Origin: an uncultured Oscillospiraceae bacterium
Lineage (GTDB): Bacteria; Bacillota; Clostridia; Oscillospirales; Oscillospiraceae
Direction of reading: 5' to 3'
Length of the DNA stretch: 15,952 bases
Assembly (NCBI GenBank): GCA_910584805.1
Contig: CAJUCB010000045.1
Coordinates: 1-15,952 of the forward strand
The notes below the pieces were generated by a model, which was given only the letters and a program-made list of their open reading frames with translations, searched no databases and had not been told where the DNA came from. Shown here piece by piece: positions 1 to 5,687 of this stretch. The translations under genes were made by a program, and so were the position numbers. How positions within the stretch are numbered: position 1 is the stretch's first letter; each line of letters starts with the position of its first letter.

Positions 1-151
1 CCCCCTGGAAGGGTGGCCCCTTCCGTGTGTTATCGTTGGTCACGTGGTCAGTCAGGAAGCGACGTACCTCCCGACGTTTGGGCACAGGGCAGGGCGTTTT
101 CTGGCCTGTGCGCGTCTGTTCGGGGGTATGTAACTTCCAGAATTTTCCGGT
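1..151 (-). ncRNA. Candidate structured RNA or long leader, cut by the left edge
   Basis: Downstream of the minus-strand promoter at 158-186 there is no convincing start codon with a ribosome binding site before the window ends, but the transcript can fold strongly. Read on the minus strand: CCGGA-AAAT-TCTGG (149 to 136); ACCCCCGA pairing with TCGGGAGGT with one bulged A, enclosing a hairpin GCACAGG/CCTGTGC (111-105 with 88-82, extended inward by CAG/CTG); and GGAAGGG-GCCA-CCCTTCC (24 to 7). Folds and positions are read from sequence. I cannot assign a class; 6S-like, raiA-type or a leader of an off-window gene are all possible. Confidence 0.3.
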
Positions 152-157
152 ATCCAT

Positions 158-186
158 AATTTACCACATTGGGACAGAAAAGACAA
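158..186 (-). promoter_or_regulatory. Sigma-A-type promoter facing left
   Basis: On the minus strand, TTGTCT (181-186) and TAAATT (158-163) are separated by exactly 17 nt. It faces away from the transporter gene and would start a transcript near position 151 that leaves the window to the left. Confidence 0.55.
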
Positions 187-252
187 GACAAAAATGGAAT
201 AAAATGCCAGAATGCCGAAAAAAGTTTCGACAAAATCAGACAATATTTGGGC

Positions 253-296
253 AAAACACCGGGGGCCTGCCCAGATGTGCCGGCAGGCCCCCGGTG
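253..296 (-). terminator. Rho-independent terminator of the NhaD-type transporter gene
   Basis: A perfect 15-bp inverted repeat, CACCGGGGGCCTGCC (257-271) with its complement at 282-296 and a 10-nt loop, lies 16 nt after the transporter stop codon. Read on the minus strand it is followed by TTTT (256-253). Confidence 0.85.
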
Positions 297-312
297 ACAG
301 GGGTGCGTGGGT

Positions 313-1674
313 TTAGAAGTACCGCAGGATCATACAAATGCTGGCGATGAGGAGCACCACCACAGTGGCGGGGGCGGAGACCTTGCAATAGCGGCCCCAG
401 CCGATGGAGAAGCCCTCCTTGGAAGCCACGGAGGTACCCACCACGTTGGCGGAGGCGCCGATGGGGGTGGCGCTGCCGCCTACGTCGGTGCCCATGGAGA
501 GGGACCAGGCCAGCACGGACAGGTCCGCACCGGTGGTGACGGACAGGCTCTTGATCACCGGAACCATGGTGGCGGCGAAGGGAACGTTGTCCACAAAGGC
601 GCTGGCGATGGCGGAGACCCACATGATGATGAGGACGATAGCCACCGCGCTGCCGCCGCTGATGGTGCCGATGAACGCGGCCAGAAGCTCCAGGATGCCC
701 GTCTGTTCCAGGCCGCCCACCACGATGAACAGGCCCACGAAGAAGAGGAGGGTCTTGTAGTCCACCCCTTTCAGGATGTCCAGGGCGTGGCGCCAGGAGG
801 TGAGGAGGGTGAGCAGGGCTACCACGGTGCCGATGAGGGCCACGGTGAGGCCGGTGTAGGCGTGGGTAATCAGCAGAACCACGGCCACCAGGAACACCAC
901 CCAGCTCAGGGCGAAGGAACGCTTATCCTGGATGGCAGCCTTGGGGTCCAGGACGGTGCTGGAAGTCAGCTCTTCTGGGTGGACGCTGGTGGCCCGGAGC
1001 TGTTTATGGTACACTAGGTAGAAATAGATGAGGGTAGCGATGAGGGAGACCCCGGCGATGACGCCGATGTTCAGGATGAAATCCCCGAAGGAGTAGCCCA
1101 GGGAGGTGCCGATGATGATGTTGGGCGGGTCGCCGCACATGGTGGCGGAGCCCCCCAGGTTGGCGCAAAAGACCTCCGCCAGAATCATGGGGATGGGGTC
1201 AAAGCGCAGGAGCTGGGCCAGCTCTACGGTGACGGCGGCTAGGAAGAGGATCACGGTGATGCTGGCGATGAACATGGAAAGCACCGCGGACAAGACCATG
1301 AACAGCAGGAACAGGGGGATAACCTGATAGCGGACCGCCTTGGCAAAGGCCATACACATCCAGCGGAAGAAGCCTGCCTTGGCCATACCCTCCACCATGA
1401 TCATCATCCCGGCGATGAACACGATGGTGGCCCAGTTGACCCCGCTGGAATTGGCCCCGGACATGACGGGCTCATACCAGAATTCCAGGGTAAAGATCTG
1501 TTGGATGTTTAAGGTCTTTAAGGCAGCGCCAGCACTGTGCATGCAGACGCCAAAGACCAAGGCTAGAGTTAGGCCAGCACTGACAAGGGTGACGATGTGG
1601 CGCTCTATCTTGTCAACGATGATGAGGATGAACATCACCAGGAAAATAGCAACAGCCAGAATTTGTGCAAACAT
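313..1674 (-). CDS. ArsB/NhaD-family (SLC13, IT superfamily) ion transporter
   Basis: A 453-aa polytopic inner-membrane protein with about 11-13 hydrophobic segments. Two halves each carry the re-entrant hairpin signature of the ion transporter superfamily: NLGGSATMCGDPPN at about residues 172-185 and GGSATPIGASANVV at about 399-412, with SAFVDNVPFAATMVP (about 358-372) before the second. The GDPPN and DNVPF motifs are typical of NhaD/ArsB-like transporters, which move Na+ (in exchange for H+), arsenite or organic anions; the substrate is not decided by sequence. The start is the ATG at 1674, which has GGAGGTG 7 nt upstream. A 42-codon in-frame extension to a TTG at 1800 was rejected because that TTG is part of the -35 box. 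The gene is monocistronic, with its own promoter and terminator. Sodium/proton antiport is my preferred role (inference). Confidence 0.92.
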   Translation of the reverse strand: MFAQILAVAIFLVMFILIIVDKIERHIVTLVSAGLTLALVFGVCMHSAGAALKTLNIQQIFTLEFWYEPVMSGANSSGVNWATIVFIAGMMIMVEGMAKAGFFRWMCMAFAKAVRYQVIPLFLLFMVLSAVLSMFIASITVILFLAAVTVELAQLLRFDPIPMILAEVFCANLGGSATMCGDPPNIIIGTSLGYSFGDFILNIGVIAGVSLIATLIYFYLVYHKQLRATSVHPEELTSSTVLDPKAAIQDKRSFALSWVVFLVAVVLLITHAYTGLTVALIGTVVALLTLLTSWRHALDILKGVDYKTLLFFVGLFIVVGGLEQTGILELLAAFIGTISGGSAVAIVLIIMWVSAIASAFVDNVPFAATMVPVIKSLSVTTGADLSVLAWSLSMGTDVGGSATPIGASANVVGTSVASKEGFSIGWGRYCKVSAPATVVVLLIASICMILRYF

Positions 1675-1766
1675 AGGGCACACCTCCAAGAAAAAGATTG
1701 CTTGGCCACCAGGAGGGGCGGTCGGGCAGCGTAACGGAGCAGTTGGGCCTGCGATGGCTGACTGCC
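1675..1766 (-). promoter_or_regulatory. Structured 5' leader of the transporter gene, candidate cis-regulator
   Basis: The roughly 90-nt leader can fold with GGCAG (1766-1762) pairing CTGCC (1729-1725) around an inner GCAG/CTGC hairpin (1752-1749 with 1742-1739). CCTCC (1716-1712) is a perfect anti-Shine-Dalgarno for GGAGG (1687-1683), and CCAAG (1705-1701) can pair CTTGG (1690-1686), also covering the first two G of the ribosome binding site. The two pairings are alternatives. A Na+- or Li+-type riboswitch would fit the downstream gene, but I did not recognise a class consensus. Confidence 0.4.
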
Positions 1767-1771
1767 AGAGT

Positions 1772-1800
1772 AAAATACAGCGAAAGTGGTCATATGTCAA
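1772..1800 (-). promoter_or_regulatory. Sigma-A promoter of the transporter gene
   Basis: On the minus strand a perfect -35 TTGACA (1795-1800), a 17-nt spacer and -10 TATTTT (1772-1777). Transcription would start near 1766-1765, about 90 nt before the ATG at 1674. Confidence 0.85.
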
Positions 1801-1920
1801 TCCTTTCTATATTTTAATAGGTAATAAATACTTTTGCTCCTGAGGTGTGGGGCTTCTGTTAGTTTGTAATCCTGGGATAGGGGGAGGTGGTGAAGATACA
1901 CGGGAAGGGGGGCGTCCAAG

Positions 1921-1948
1921 GCTTCGCTGGGCCCAGGCGGGCTTTTTT
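1921..1948 (+). terminator. Terminator-like hairpin with T6, no obvious gene in front
   Basis: On the plus strand GCCC-AGGC-GGGC (1931-1942) is followed directly by TTTTTT (1943-1948); an alternative stem uses CGCTG/CAGGCG. The stem is short and no plus-strand gene precedes it, so it could end an unrecognised small transcript or be chance. Confidence 0.3.
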
Positions 1949-2121
1949 CTATAAATTTTACCAAACAGAGTAGTATCCCCCCTTTTCAAATCCCACTTCG
2001 TTTGATAAAATAGACACACTTCACGCAATATACGGAACGCTTTTCTTCGGGAGCCCTGGAAAGCGCTTGCCCCATAAGAGGAGGGGAAGCGGGTTTGAAA
2101 CAGCATCGTGGGAGACGTTGA

Positions 2122-2195
2122 GACTGGATTTTAGGAAAATATACGTCTTTTACCACTCCGGCGCCGCTGGGACTGGATGGATTTCGGCAAAATAT
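2122..2195 (+). repeat. Imperfect direct repeat pair upstream of the 154-aa gene
   Basis: GACTGGAT (2122-2129) followed by AAAATAT (2136-2142) recurs as GACTGGAT (2171-2178) and AAAATAT (2189-2195), both with a TTT..GG stretch between, 49 nt apart. The first copy lies inside a nested inverted repeat: AGACGT (2113-2118) with ACGTCT (2143-2148) around ATTTT-AGG-AAAAT. Could be regulatory or degenerate repeat debris. Confidence 0.35.
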
Positions 2196-2239
2196 CAGAA
2201 GAAACGCCAGATAGCTACAGGGTTAGACAAGTTACGCTC

Positions 2240-2268
2240 TTGATTATTTTGCACGAATCAAATACAAT
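2240..2268 (+). promoter_or_regulatory. Sigma-A promoter with overlapping palindrome
   Basis: TTGATT (2240-2245), 17-nt spacer and TACAAT (2263-2268). The -35 box is itself the left arm of an inverted repeat, TTGATT with AATCAA at 2256-2261 (10-nt centre), a plausible operator. The predicted start near 2275 leaves a leader of only about 12 nt, holding AGGTGAAGG just before the ATG at 2287. Confidence 0.7.
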
Positions 2269-2286
2269 TGACCATGAGGTGAAGGG

Positions 2287-2751
2287 ATGAAAAGACACAC
2301 CGAGGAAGCGAATATCAGCTCTTCTCAAATGACCACAGATAAGCAGGGGGAGCTATGTGCCCGGTGGGAGGCGCTTGCCGAAAAGAGGGTGGCGGAGGGG
2401 CACGATGTGCGCCGGTTGCAGTTGTATGACGGACAGCGGCTCTGTGCCACGGTCTATGCGGACTTTACTGCCAAAGAGGTGGCGGTGGAATCGGTTGATG
2501 GCCTTGCGGAGGCGGCGTTCGGGCTGGTAGGCCAACCCTCTTGGGGGGCGTTTTCCGCCTTTGTGGAAAAGCGCTGCCTGCCCTGTGCCCAGCCGGACCT
2601 GCAGGGATACTTAGCGTCCATCGGCATGGATGATAGCAGCCCCTTGATCGTGCTGCAAAAGGACCCGGAGCGGGTGAACCGGGACCGGCAGTGGATCAAG
2701 CTAGAGGTGCTGAAGGTGCCTGCCCTGATGGGTCCGGGTCAAAAAGGCTGA
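2287..2751 (+). CDS. Conserved-looking hypothetical protein, 154 aa
   Basis: Not confidently recognised. The protein is predicted soluble, with no signal peptide or membrane segment. The C-terminal half (about residues 90-140) has a pattern with FVEKRCLP, a short linker, YLASIGMDD, PLIVLQK and DRQWIKLE. From memory this resembles small clostridial proteins with an 'R.P......L..LG...DPL.I..K..GR...D..W' layout, but I cannot verify it and know no function. Support for coding is a good sigma-A promoter, AGGTGAAGG spaced 4-6 nt from the ATG, and a long open frame. It is the only plus-strand gene, and its last 56 nt overlap the 3' end of the convergent radical SAM gene, so the two may interfere at the RNA level. 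No terminator follows it. Confidence 0.6.
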   Translation: MKRHTEEANISSSQMTTDKQGELCARWEALAEKRVAEGHDVRRLQLYDGQRLCATVYADFTAKEVAVESVDGLAEAAFGLVGQPSWGAFSAFVEKRCLPCAQPDLQGYLASIGMDDSSPLIVLQKDPERVNRDRQWIKLEVLKVPALMGPGQKG

Positions 2752-3604
2752 GCTGCCCCTGGGGGCGGTCCTCAAAGGAGCCCAAATAGTGGAAGATCGC
2801 CTGGTTGTTGTGGAGGATGCCGGCTTTTTCGCAGCGCCGGTGGAACAGCGTTAGGAGCTCTTGGCTTTTGGGGCTTTTGAGGGAATACCGCTGGCCGTAG
2901 CAGCGGCGGTATTGCTCCTTCAGCCCAGGGAAGAGCCGGTCCAGCTGCTGGTAAAAATACGCCCGGCTGCCTTGGCGCAGGGTCAGGCCCATGCCGAAGC
3001 AGACCACCCCCTTGACCCCGGCGGCTTGGCAGAGGTCCAGCAGGCCGTTGATGTTCTCCGCCGTATCGTTGAGGAAGGGCAAAATGGGGCAGAGCCAGAC
3101 CACAGTGGGGATGCCGGCCTCCCGGAGCCGCTGCAAGGCGGCAAAACGGGCTTGGGTGGTGCAGACCCCTGGTTCCAGCTTGCGGCATAGGGATTCATCG
3201 TAAGTGGTCAGGGTCATCTGGACTACGCACTTGCTCTGGGCGTTGATCCGCTCCAACAGGGGCAGGTCCCGGAGGACCCGGTCAGATTTGGTGATGAGGG
3301 TCACGCCGAAGCCGTGGCGGAGGATGCACTCCAAGGCTTGCCGGGTGTGGCCCAAGGTCTCTTCCAGGGGGAGATAGGGGTCTGTCATGGACCCCATGCC
3401 CAGCATACAGGGCTTGCGGCGGCGGCGCAGGGCGTCCTCCAACAGGGCAATGGCGTTGGCTTTTACCGCCACGTCCTCAAAGTCATGCCCCATTTGGTAA
3501 CAGCTGCTGCGGGAGTCACAATAAATGCAGCCGTGTTGACAGCCGCGGTATAGGTTCATGCCATTTTTGGCGGACAGGATGCCTTTTGCTGTGACATAGT
3601 GCAT
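2696..3604 (-). CDS. SPL-family radical SAM protein (COG1533-like)
   Basis: A 302-aa cytoplasmic radical SAM enzyme. The [4Fe-4S] site is C22-x3-C26-x2-C29 in RGCQHGCIYC, the spacing of the radical SAM core; GMGSMTDPY (about 69-77) and TLITKSDRV (about 102-110) follow as expected for SplB-like proteins. True spore photoproduct lyase repairs UV thymine dimers in spore DNA, but most short COG1533 members of this type have no proven substrate, so I do not call it splB. The chosen start is the ATG at 3604, preceded by GAGGAGGG; an upstream GTG at 3628 has no good ribosome binding site. The C-terminus ends in a Pro/Ala-rich tail after GQLSLFDP that overlaps the convergent plus-strand gene. It has its own promoter. 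Confidence 0.9.
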   Translation of the reverse strand: MHYVTAKGILSAKNGMNLYRGCQHGCIYCDSRSSCYQMGHDFEDVAVKANAIALLEDALRRRRKPCMLGMGSMTDPYLPLEETLGHTRQALECILRHGFGVTLITKSDRVLRDLPLLERINAQSKCVVQMTLTTYDESLCRKLEPGVCTTQARFAALQRLREAGIPTVVWLCPILPFLNDTAENINGLLDLCQAAGVKGVVCFGMGLTLRQGSRAYFYQQLDRLFPGLKEQYRRCYGQRYSLKSPKSQELLTLFHRRCEKAGILHNNQAIFHYLGSFEDRPQGQLSLFDPDPSGQAPSAPLA

Positions 3605-3678
3605 GGACGCGCCCTCCTCTCTGCCCACCCCCTGGATTGGGCTATCCCCAGGGGGCTATGGGCGGCTTGGTCTGTTAG

Positions 3679-3707
3679 ATGATAGCACAAAATGCGCAGA
3701 ACGTCAC
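3679..3707 (-). promoter_or_regulatory. Promoter of the radical SAM gene
   Basis: GTGACG (3702-3707), 17-nt spacer and TATCAT (3679-3684) on the minus strand. The leader after it contains an 8-bp inverted repeat, CCCCCTGG (3628-3635) with CCAGGGGG (3648-3655), just before the ribosome binding site. Confidence 0.55.
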
Positions 3708-3730
3708 GGATATGTGAGATTTCCTGGGAA

Positions 3731-3775
3731 AAAGAGAAATGCAAGCAAAGAGGGCTTCTCTGCTTGCATTTTTTC
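3731..3775. terminator. Bidirectional rho-independent terminator
   Basis: AAATGCAAGC (3737-3746) pairs with GCTTGCATTT (3762-3771), and the inner AAAGAG/TTCTCT extends the stem with one mismatch. T-rich tracts lie on both sides: TTTTTTCT on plus, TTTCTCTTTTTC on minus. It ends the sigma/anti-sigma transcript whose last stop is at 3788 and insulates the radical SAM promoter. Confidence 0.8.
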
Positions 3776-3787
3776 TATGGTAGGGCC

Positions 3788-4987
3788 TCAGCTGGTTTGC
3801 AAGGTGGCGATGAGGGCCCAGACCTGTGGCGCGTCTTTGGAAAAGACGGTGATGCAGGCCTCGTCCCAGGTGAAGGTAACTTGGCCCTCTGCCGCCAGGG
3901 CCTCCAACACGGCCGCCTCTGTCAGGGTGTCCAGGGTGCCGATGGAGCGGGCAAGCTGGTAGACATCCGCCTCGGTGTCCAGGCACCAGTGGATGACCGC
4001 GTCGGATGTGGCGGCGCCCACCTCCTGGGCGGCCTCGGCGGCGGGGCGGTAGAAGCCCTCATAGCGCACGGGCAGGCCGTTGCGCAGGCTCAGGTGGCTT
4101 TCCTCCTCTGTGTAACCGGCGGCGGCAAAGTCGGGCAGGAGGCCGGAGAAGGCGTTGGGATGTTCCGGCAGGGTAGAGAGGGTATAGTCGTCACCCTCCG
4201 CCATGGGGAAGCGCTGGAAGTTGATGGGGTGGGCCCAGAGCCAGTCCAGCAGGGCGTTTACCTCTGCCTGGCTGTCGTTCCAGGAGGCCTTGATCTGATA
4301 CCAGCCGCTGTCGTTCTGGAAGGTGACGGTCTGCTCCCGGCCCTCCTGGCCTTTCGTGGTGATGGAGACGCCATCCCGCTGGGTCACGGTGGTTTTGGGC
4401 TCCAAGAGGTTCCCCTGCTGGTCTGTTTCCAGGCCGATGCAGTCCTCTGGCTCTGGGACCTCCCAGTACCCGGCTAAGATAGAAAGTTCGCTGTAGTTTT
4501 CCCGTTCTCCCCGGCGGGACCAGCTCAGCTGCAGGCAGGCGAGGCTGCCGTCCTCCGCGTAACGGGCCTGGCAGGAGAAGATGGGGTGGCCCTCCATGAG
4601 GGGGATCACGGCCTCGTCCTCTAGCTGCTGCCGTTGCCGGGAGAAGTCCCGGGTGTGGGCATAGCGAAAGGTACAAGCGTCCTGGCTGATACTCCCGGCC
4701 GTGCCTGTATCACAGGGCGGGGGCGGCGGCAGGGCGTTGCTGTGTTGGTAGGGCAGTGGGCTCTGGCTGCCCCGGCTGGTGGTGGTCTCCGCAGCGTCCT
4801 GGCTGGTCCCCTCGCTGCCAGACAGGGCGGCAAGGCCTCCGGCGGCGATGAGGCAGAGACAGGCGGCTGCTGCCCCCCAGCGCAGCCAGAGGGTCCGCTG
4901 GGGTTTGACAGGCTGGGCCTCCTGGATGAGGTCGTCGCCGATGTGGGTGAGGCTCCGGAAGAGCCTTTGGGCTCGCTGTTCTTTCAT
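3788..4987 (-). CDS. Single-pass membrane protein, probable anti-sigma factor
   Basis: A 399-aa protein with a short charged cytoplasmic N-terminus (about residues 1-33), one hydrophobic segment (about 34-56, rich in A, L and C) and a large extracytoplasmic domain. The linker after the membrane is Ser/Thr-rich with a run of five Pro. The outer domain has no motif I recognise. This architecture, with the ATG overlapping the sigma stop by 4 nt (ATGA, 4984-4987), is the usual form of ECF anti-sigma/sensor partners in Clostridia, so the role is inferred from layout rather than from a zinc anti-sigma motif, which is absent. A longer in-frame reading extends upstream through the sigma gene to 5407, but it is a shadow; the ATG at 4987 restores a sensible N-terminus. 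The transcript ends at the hairpin 3731-3775. Confidence 0.75.
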   Translation of the reverse strand: MKEQRAQRLFRSLTHIGDDLIQEAQPVKPQRTLWLRWGAAAACLCLIAAGGLAALSGSEGTSQDAAETTTSRGSQSPLPYQHSNALPPPPPCDTGTAGSISQDACTFRYAHTRDFSRQRQQLEDEAVIPLMEGHPIFSCQARYAEDGSLACLQLSWSRRGERENYSELSILAGYWEVPEPEDCIGLETDQQGNLLEPKTTVTQRDGVSITTKGQEGREQTVTFQNDSGWYQIKASWNDSQAEVNALLDWLWAHPINFQRFPMAEGDDYTLSTLPEHPNAFSGLLPDFAAAGYTEEESHLSLRNGLPVRYEGFYRPAAEAAQEVGAATSDAVIHWCLDTEADVYQLARSIGTLDTLTEAAVLEALAAEGQVTFTWDEACITVFSKDAPQVWALIATLQTS

Positions 4988-5538
4988 AGAATGATCCCCT
5001 CCTTTTCCAAAGCCTGCCGCAGGTTGGTGCGCAGGCGAAACATACGCTGGGCCAGCTTGCCAGAGGACATGTGCTGCTCCTTGGCCAGGTCTTGGAGGGA
5101 CATGCCGTACCAGTACCGGCGCAGGAACAGGACCCGGTCCTCCTGCTTCAGGGTGCGCAGCCAGGCATCGATACAGGCGGAGAGCTCCCTGTCCTCCATC
5201 TCCCGCTCCATGGTCCTGGGGGAGGGGATGGACTCCTCCAGCTCGCTGAGCAGCTCTGTCATGCCGTTGTAGCGTTTTTTCCTGTGGTTCTTGTTCCAGA
5301 GATTGATGGCGTTGTTGCGGACGATCCGCCCCAGCCAAGCGGAGAAATGGGTGGGGCGCTGGGGTGGGATGGCCAGCCAGACTTGGTGGTAGGCATCGTT
5401 GACGCATTCCTCCGCATCCTCGGCGGAGAGGATGTTGGTGGCGATGCGGGAGCAGAAAGCGCCGTATTTTCTCTGGGTCTCAGCGATGGCCGCCTCATCC
5501 CTCTGGATGTATAGGGCAATGATCTGTGCATCCTCCAT
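4984..5538 (-). CDS. ECF-type RNA polymerase sigma factor (sigma-70 family)
   Basis: A 184-aa protein with the two-domain ECF layout. Region 2 (about residues 10-85) includes AEECVNDAYHQVW and the DNA-melting/-10 part FSAWLGRIVRNNAINLWNK. An acidic linker follows, then region 4 (about 120-175), with LKQEDRVLFLRRYWYGMSL and a helix-turn-helix in DLAKEQHMSSGKLAQRMFR. It would direct RNA polymerase to a small regulon, with activity held by the co-transcribed membrane protein downstream. The start is the ATG at 5538, with an AAGGGGGA ribosome binding site; a TTG seven codons upstream is less likely. The gene is co-transcribed and overlaps the next gene by 4 nt. Confidence 0.9.
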   Translation of the reverse strand: MEDAQIIALYIQRDEAAIAETQRKYGAFCSRIATNILSAEDAEECVNDAYHQVWLAIPPQRPTHFSAWLGRIVRNNAINLWNKNHRKKRYNGMTELLSELEESIPSPRTMEREMEDRELSACIDAWLRTLKQEDRVLFLRRYWYGMSLQDLAKEQHMSSGKLAQRMFRLRTNLRQALEKEGIIL

Positions 5539-5574
5539 CGGAATCCCCCTTCCTTTCAAACCCTCTCTATAAAA

Positions 5575-5600
5575 AGACAGGAATTACGTGGTAATATTAC
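5575..5600 (-). promoter_or_regulatory. Candidate ECF (autoregulated) promoter of the sigma/anti-sigma operon
   Basis: The minus strand holds GTAATATTAC (5600-5591, a perfect 10-bp palindrome), then CGTAATTC and CTGTCT (5580-5575), preceded by an A/T-rich tract. There is no good sigma-A pair. A GTAAT-like -35 with a GTC-type -10 fits an ECF promoter, and ECF operons commonly autoregulate. CGTAAT occurs twice, 13 nt apart. Exact boxes are uncertain. Confidence 0.4.
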
Positions 5601-5650
5601 GGGGAAAATAGAAAAATTTGAAAAAAAGGTGGGATGTACCCCAATGGGAA

Positions 5651-5687
5651 ACCGTCCAGGGAAGCCTATTCGGCATCCCTGGACGGT
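5651..5687 (-). terminator. Hairpin spanning the DUF4317 stop codon
   Basis: ACCGTCCAGGGA (5651-5662) pairs perfectly with TCCCTGGACGGT (5676-5687). The TAG stop (5668-5666) lies in the loop. Only TTT follows closely on the minus strand; a weaker TGGG/CCCA hairpin with T7 lies further on (about 5625-5645). Likely acts as a terminator or 3'-end stabiliser. Confidence 0.45.

Larger units (their letters stand above)
1801..2239 (+). other. Gene-poor intergenic region
   Basis: About 440 bases without a supportable gene. The largest open frame (minus strand, 2106 to 1807) has no ribosome binding site and a composition unlike the neighbours. What can be seen: a terminator-like hairpin plus T6 at 1921-1948, a weak plus-strand promoter-like pair TTTTCA (1984-1989) and TAAAAT (2007-2012) with 17-nt spacing, a nested hairpin at 2113-2148 and an imperfect direct repeat at 2122-2195. 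Confidence 0.5.

Noticed and set aside
27..350. Plus-strand 107-codon open frame at the left edge
   Set aside because: It crosses the terminator hairpin at 257-296, has no ribosome binding site and a composition unlike protein; it opposes the promoter at 158-186.
1675..1800. 42-codon N-terminal extension of the transporter starting at TTG 1800
   Set aside because: That TTG is the first three bases of a perfect -35 TTGACA with TATTTT 17 nt on; the ATG at 1674 has its own GGAGGTG.
1940..1975. Minus-strand CTACTCTGTTT resembling part of E. coli 4.5S RNA
   Set aside because: The conserved GGTCCGGAAGGAAGCAGC core of SRP RNA is missing; the match is chance.
1807..2106. Minus-strand 99-codon open frame in the intergenic region
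   Set aside because: No ribosome binding site, low-complexity Pro/Ser/Arg content, and no family resemblance.
3788..5407. Single 539-codon protein fusing the membrane protein to an upstream stretch
   Set aside because: The first 140 residues only read the sigma factor gene in another frame; the ATG at 4987 with a 4-nt ATGA overlap is the natural start.
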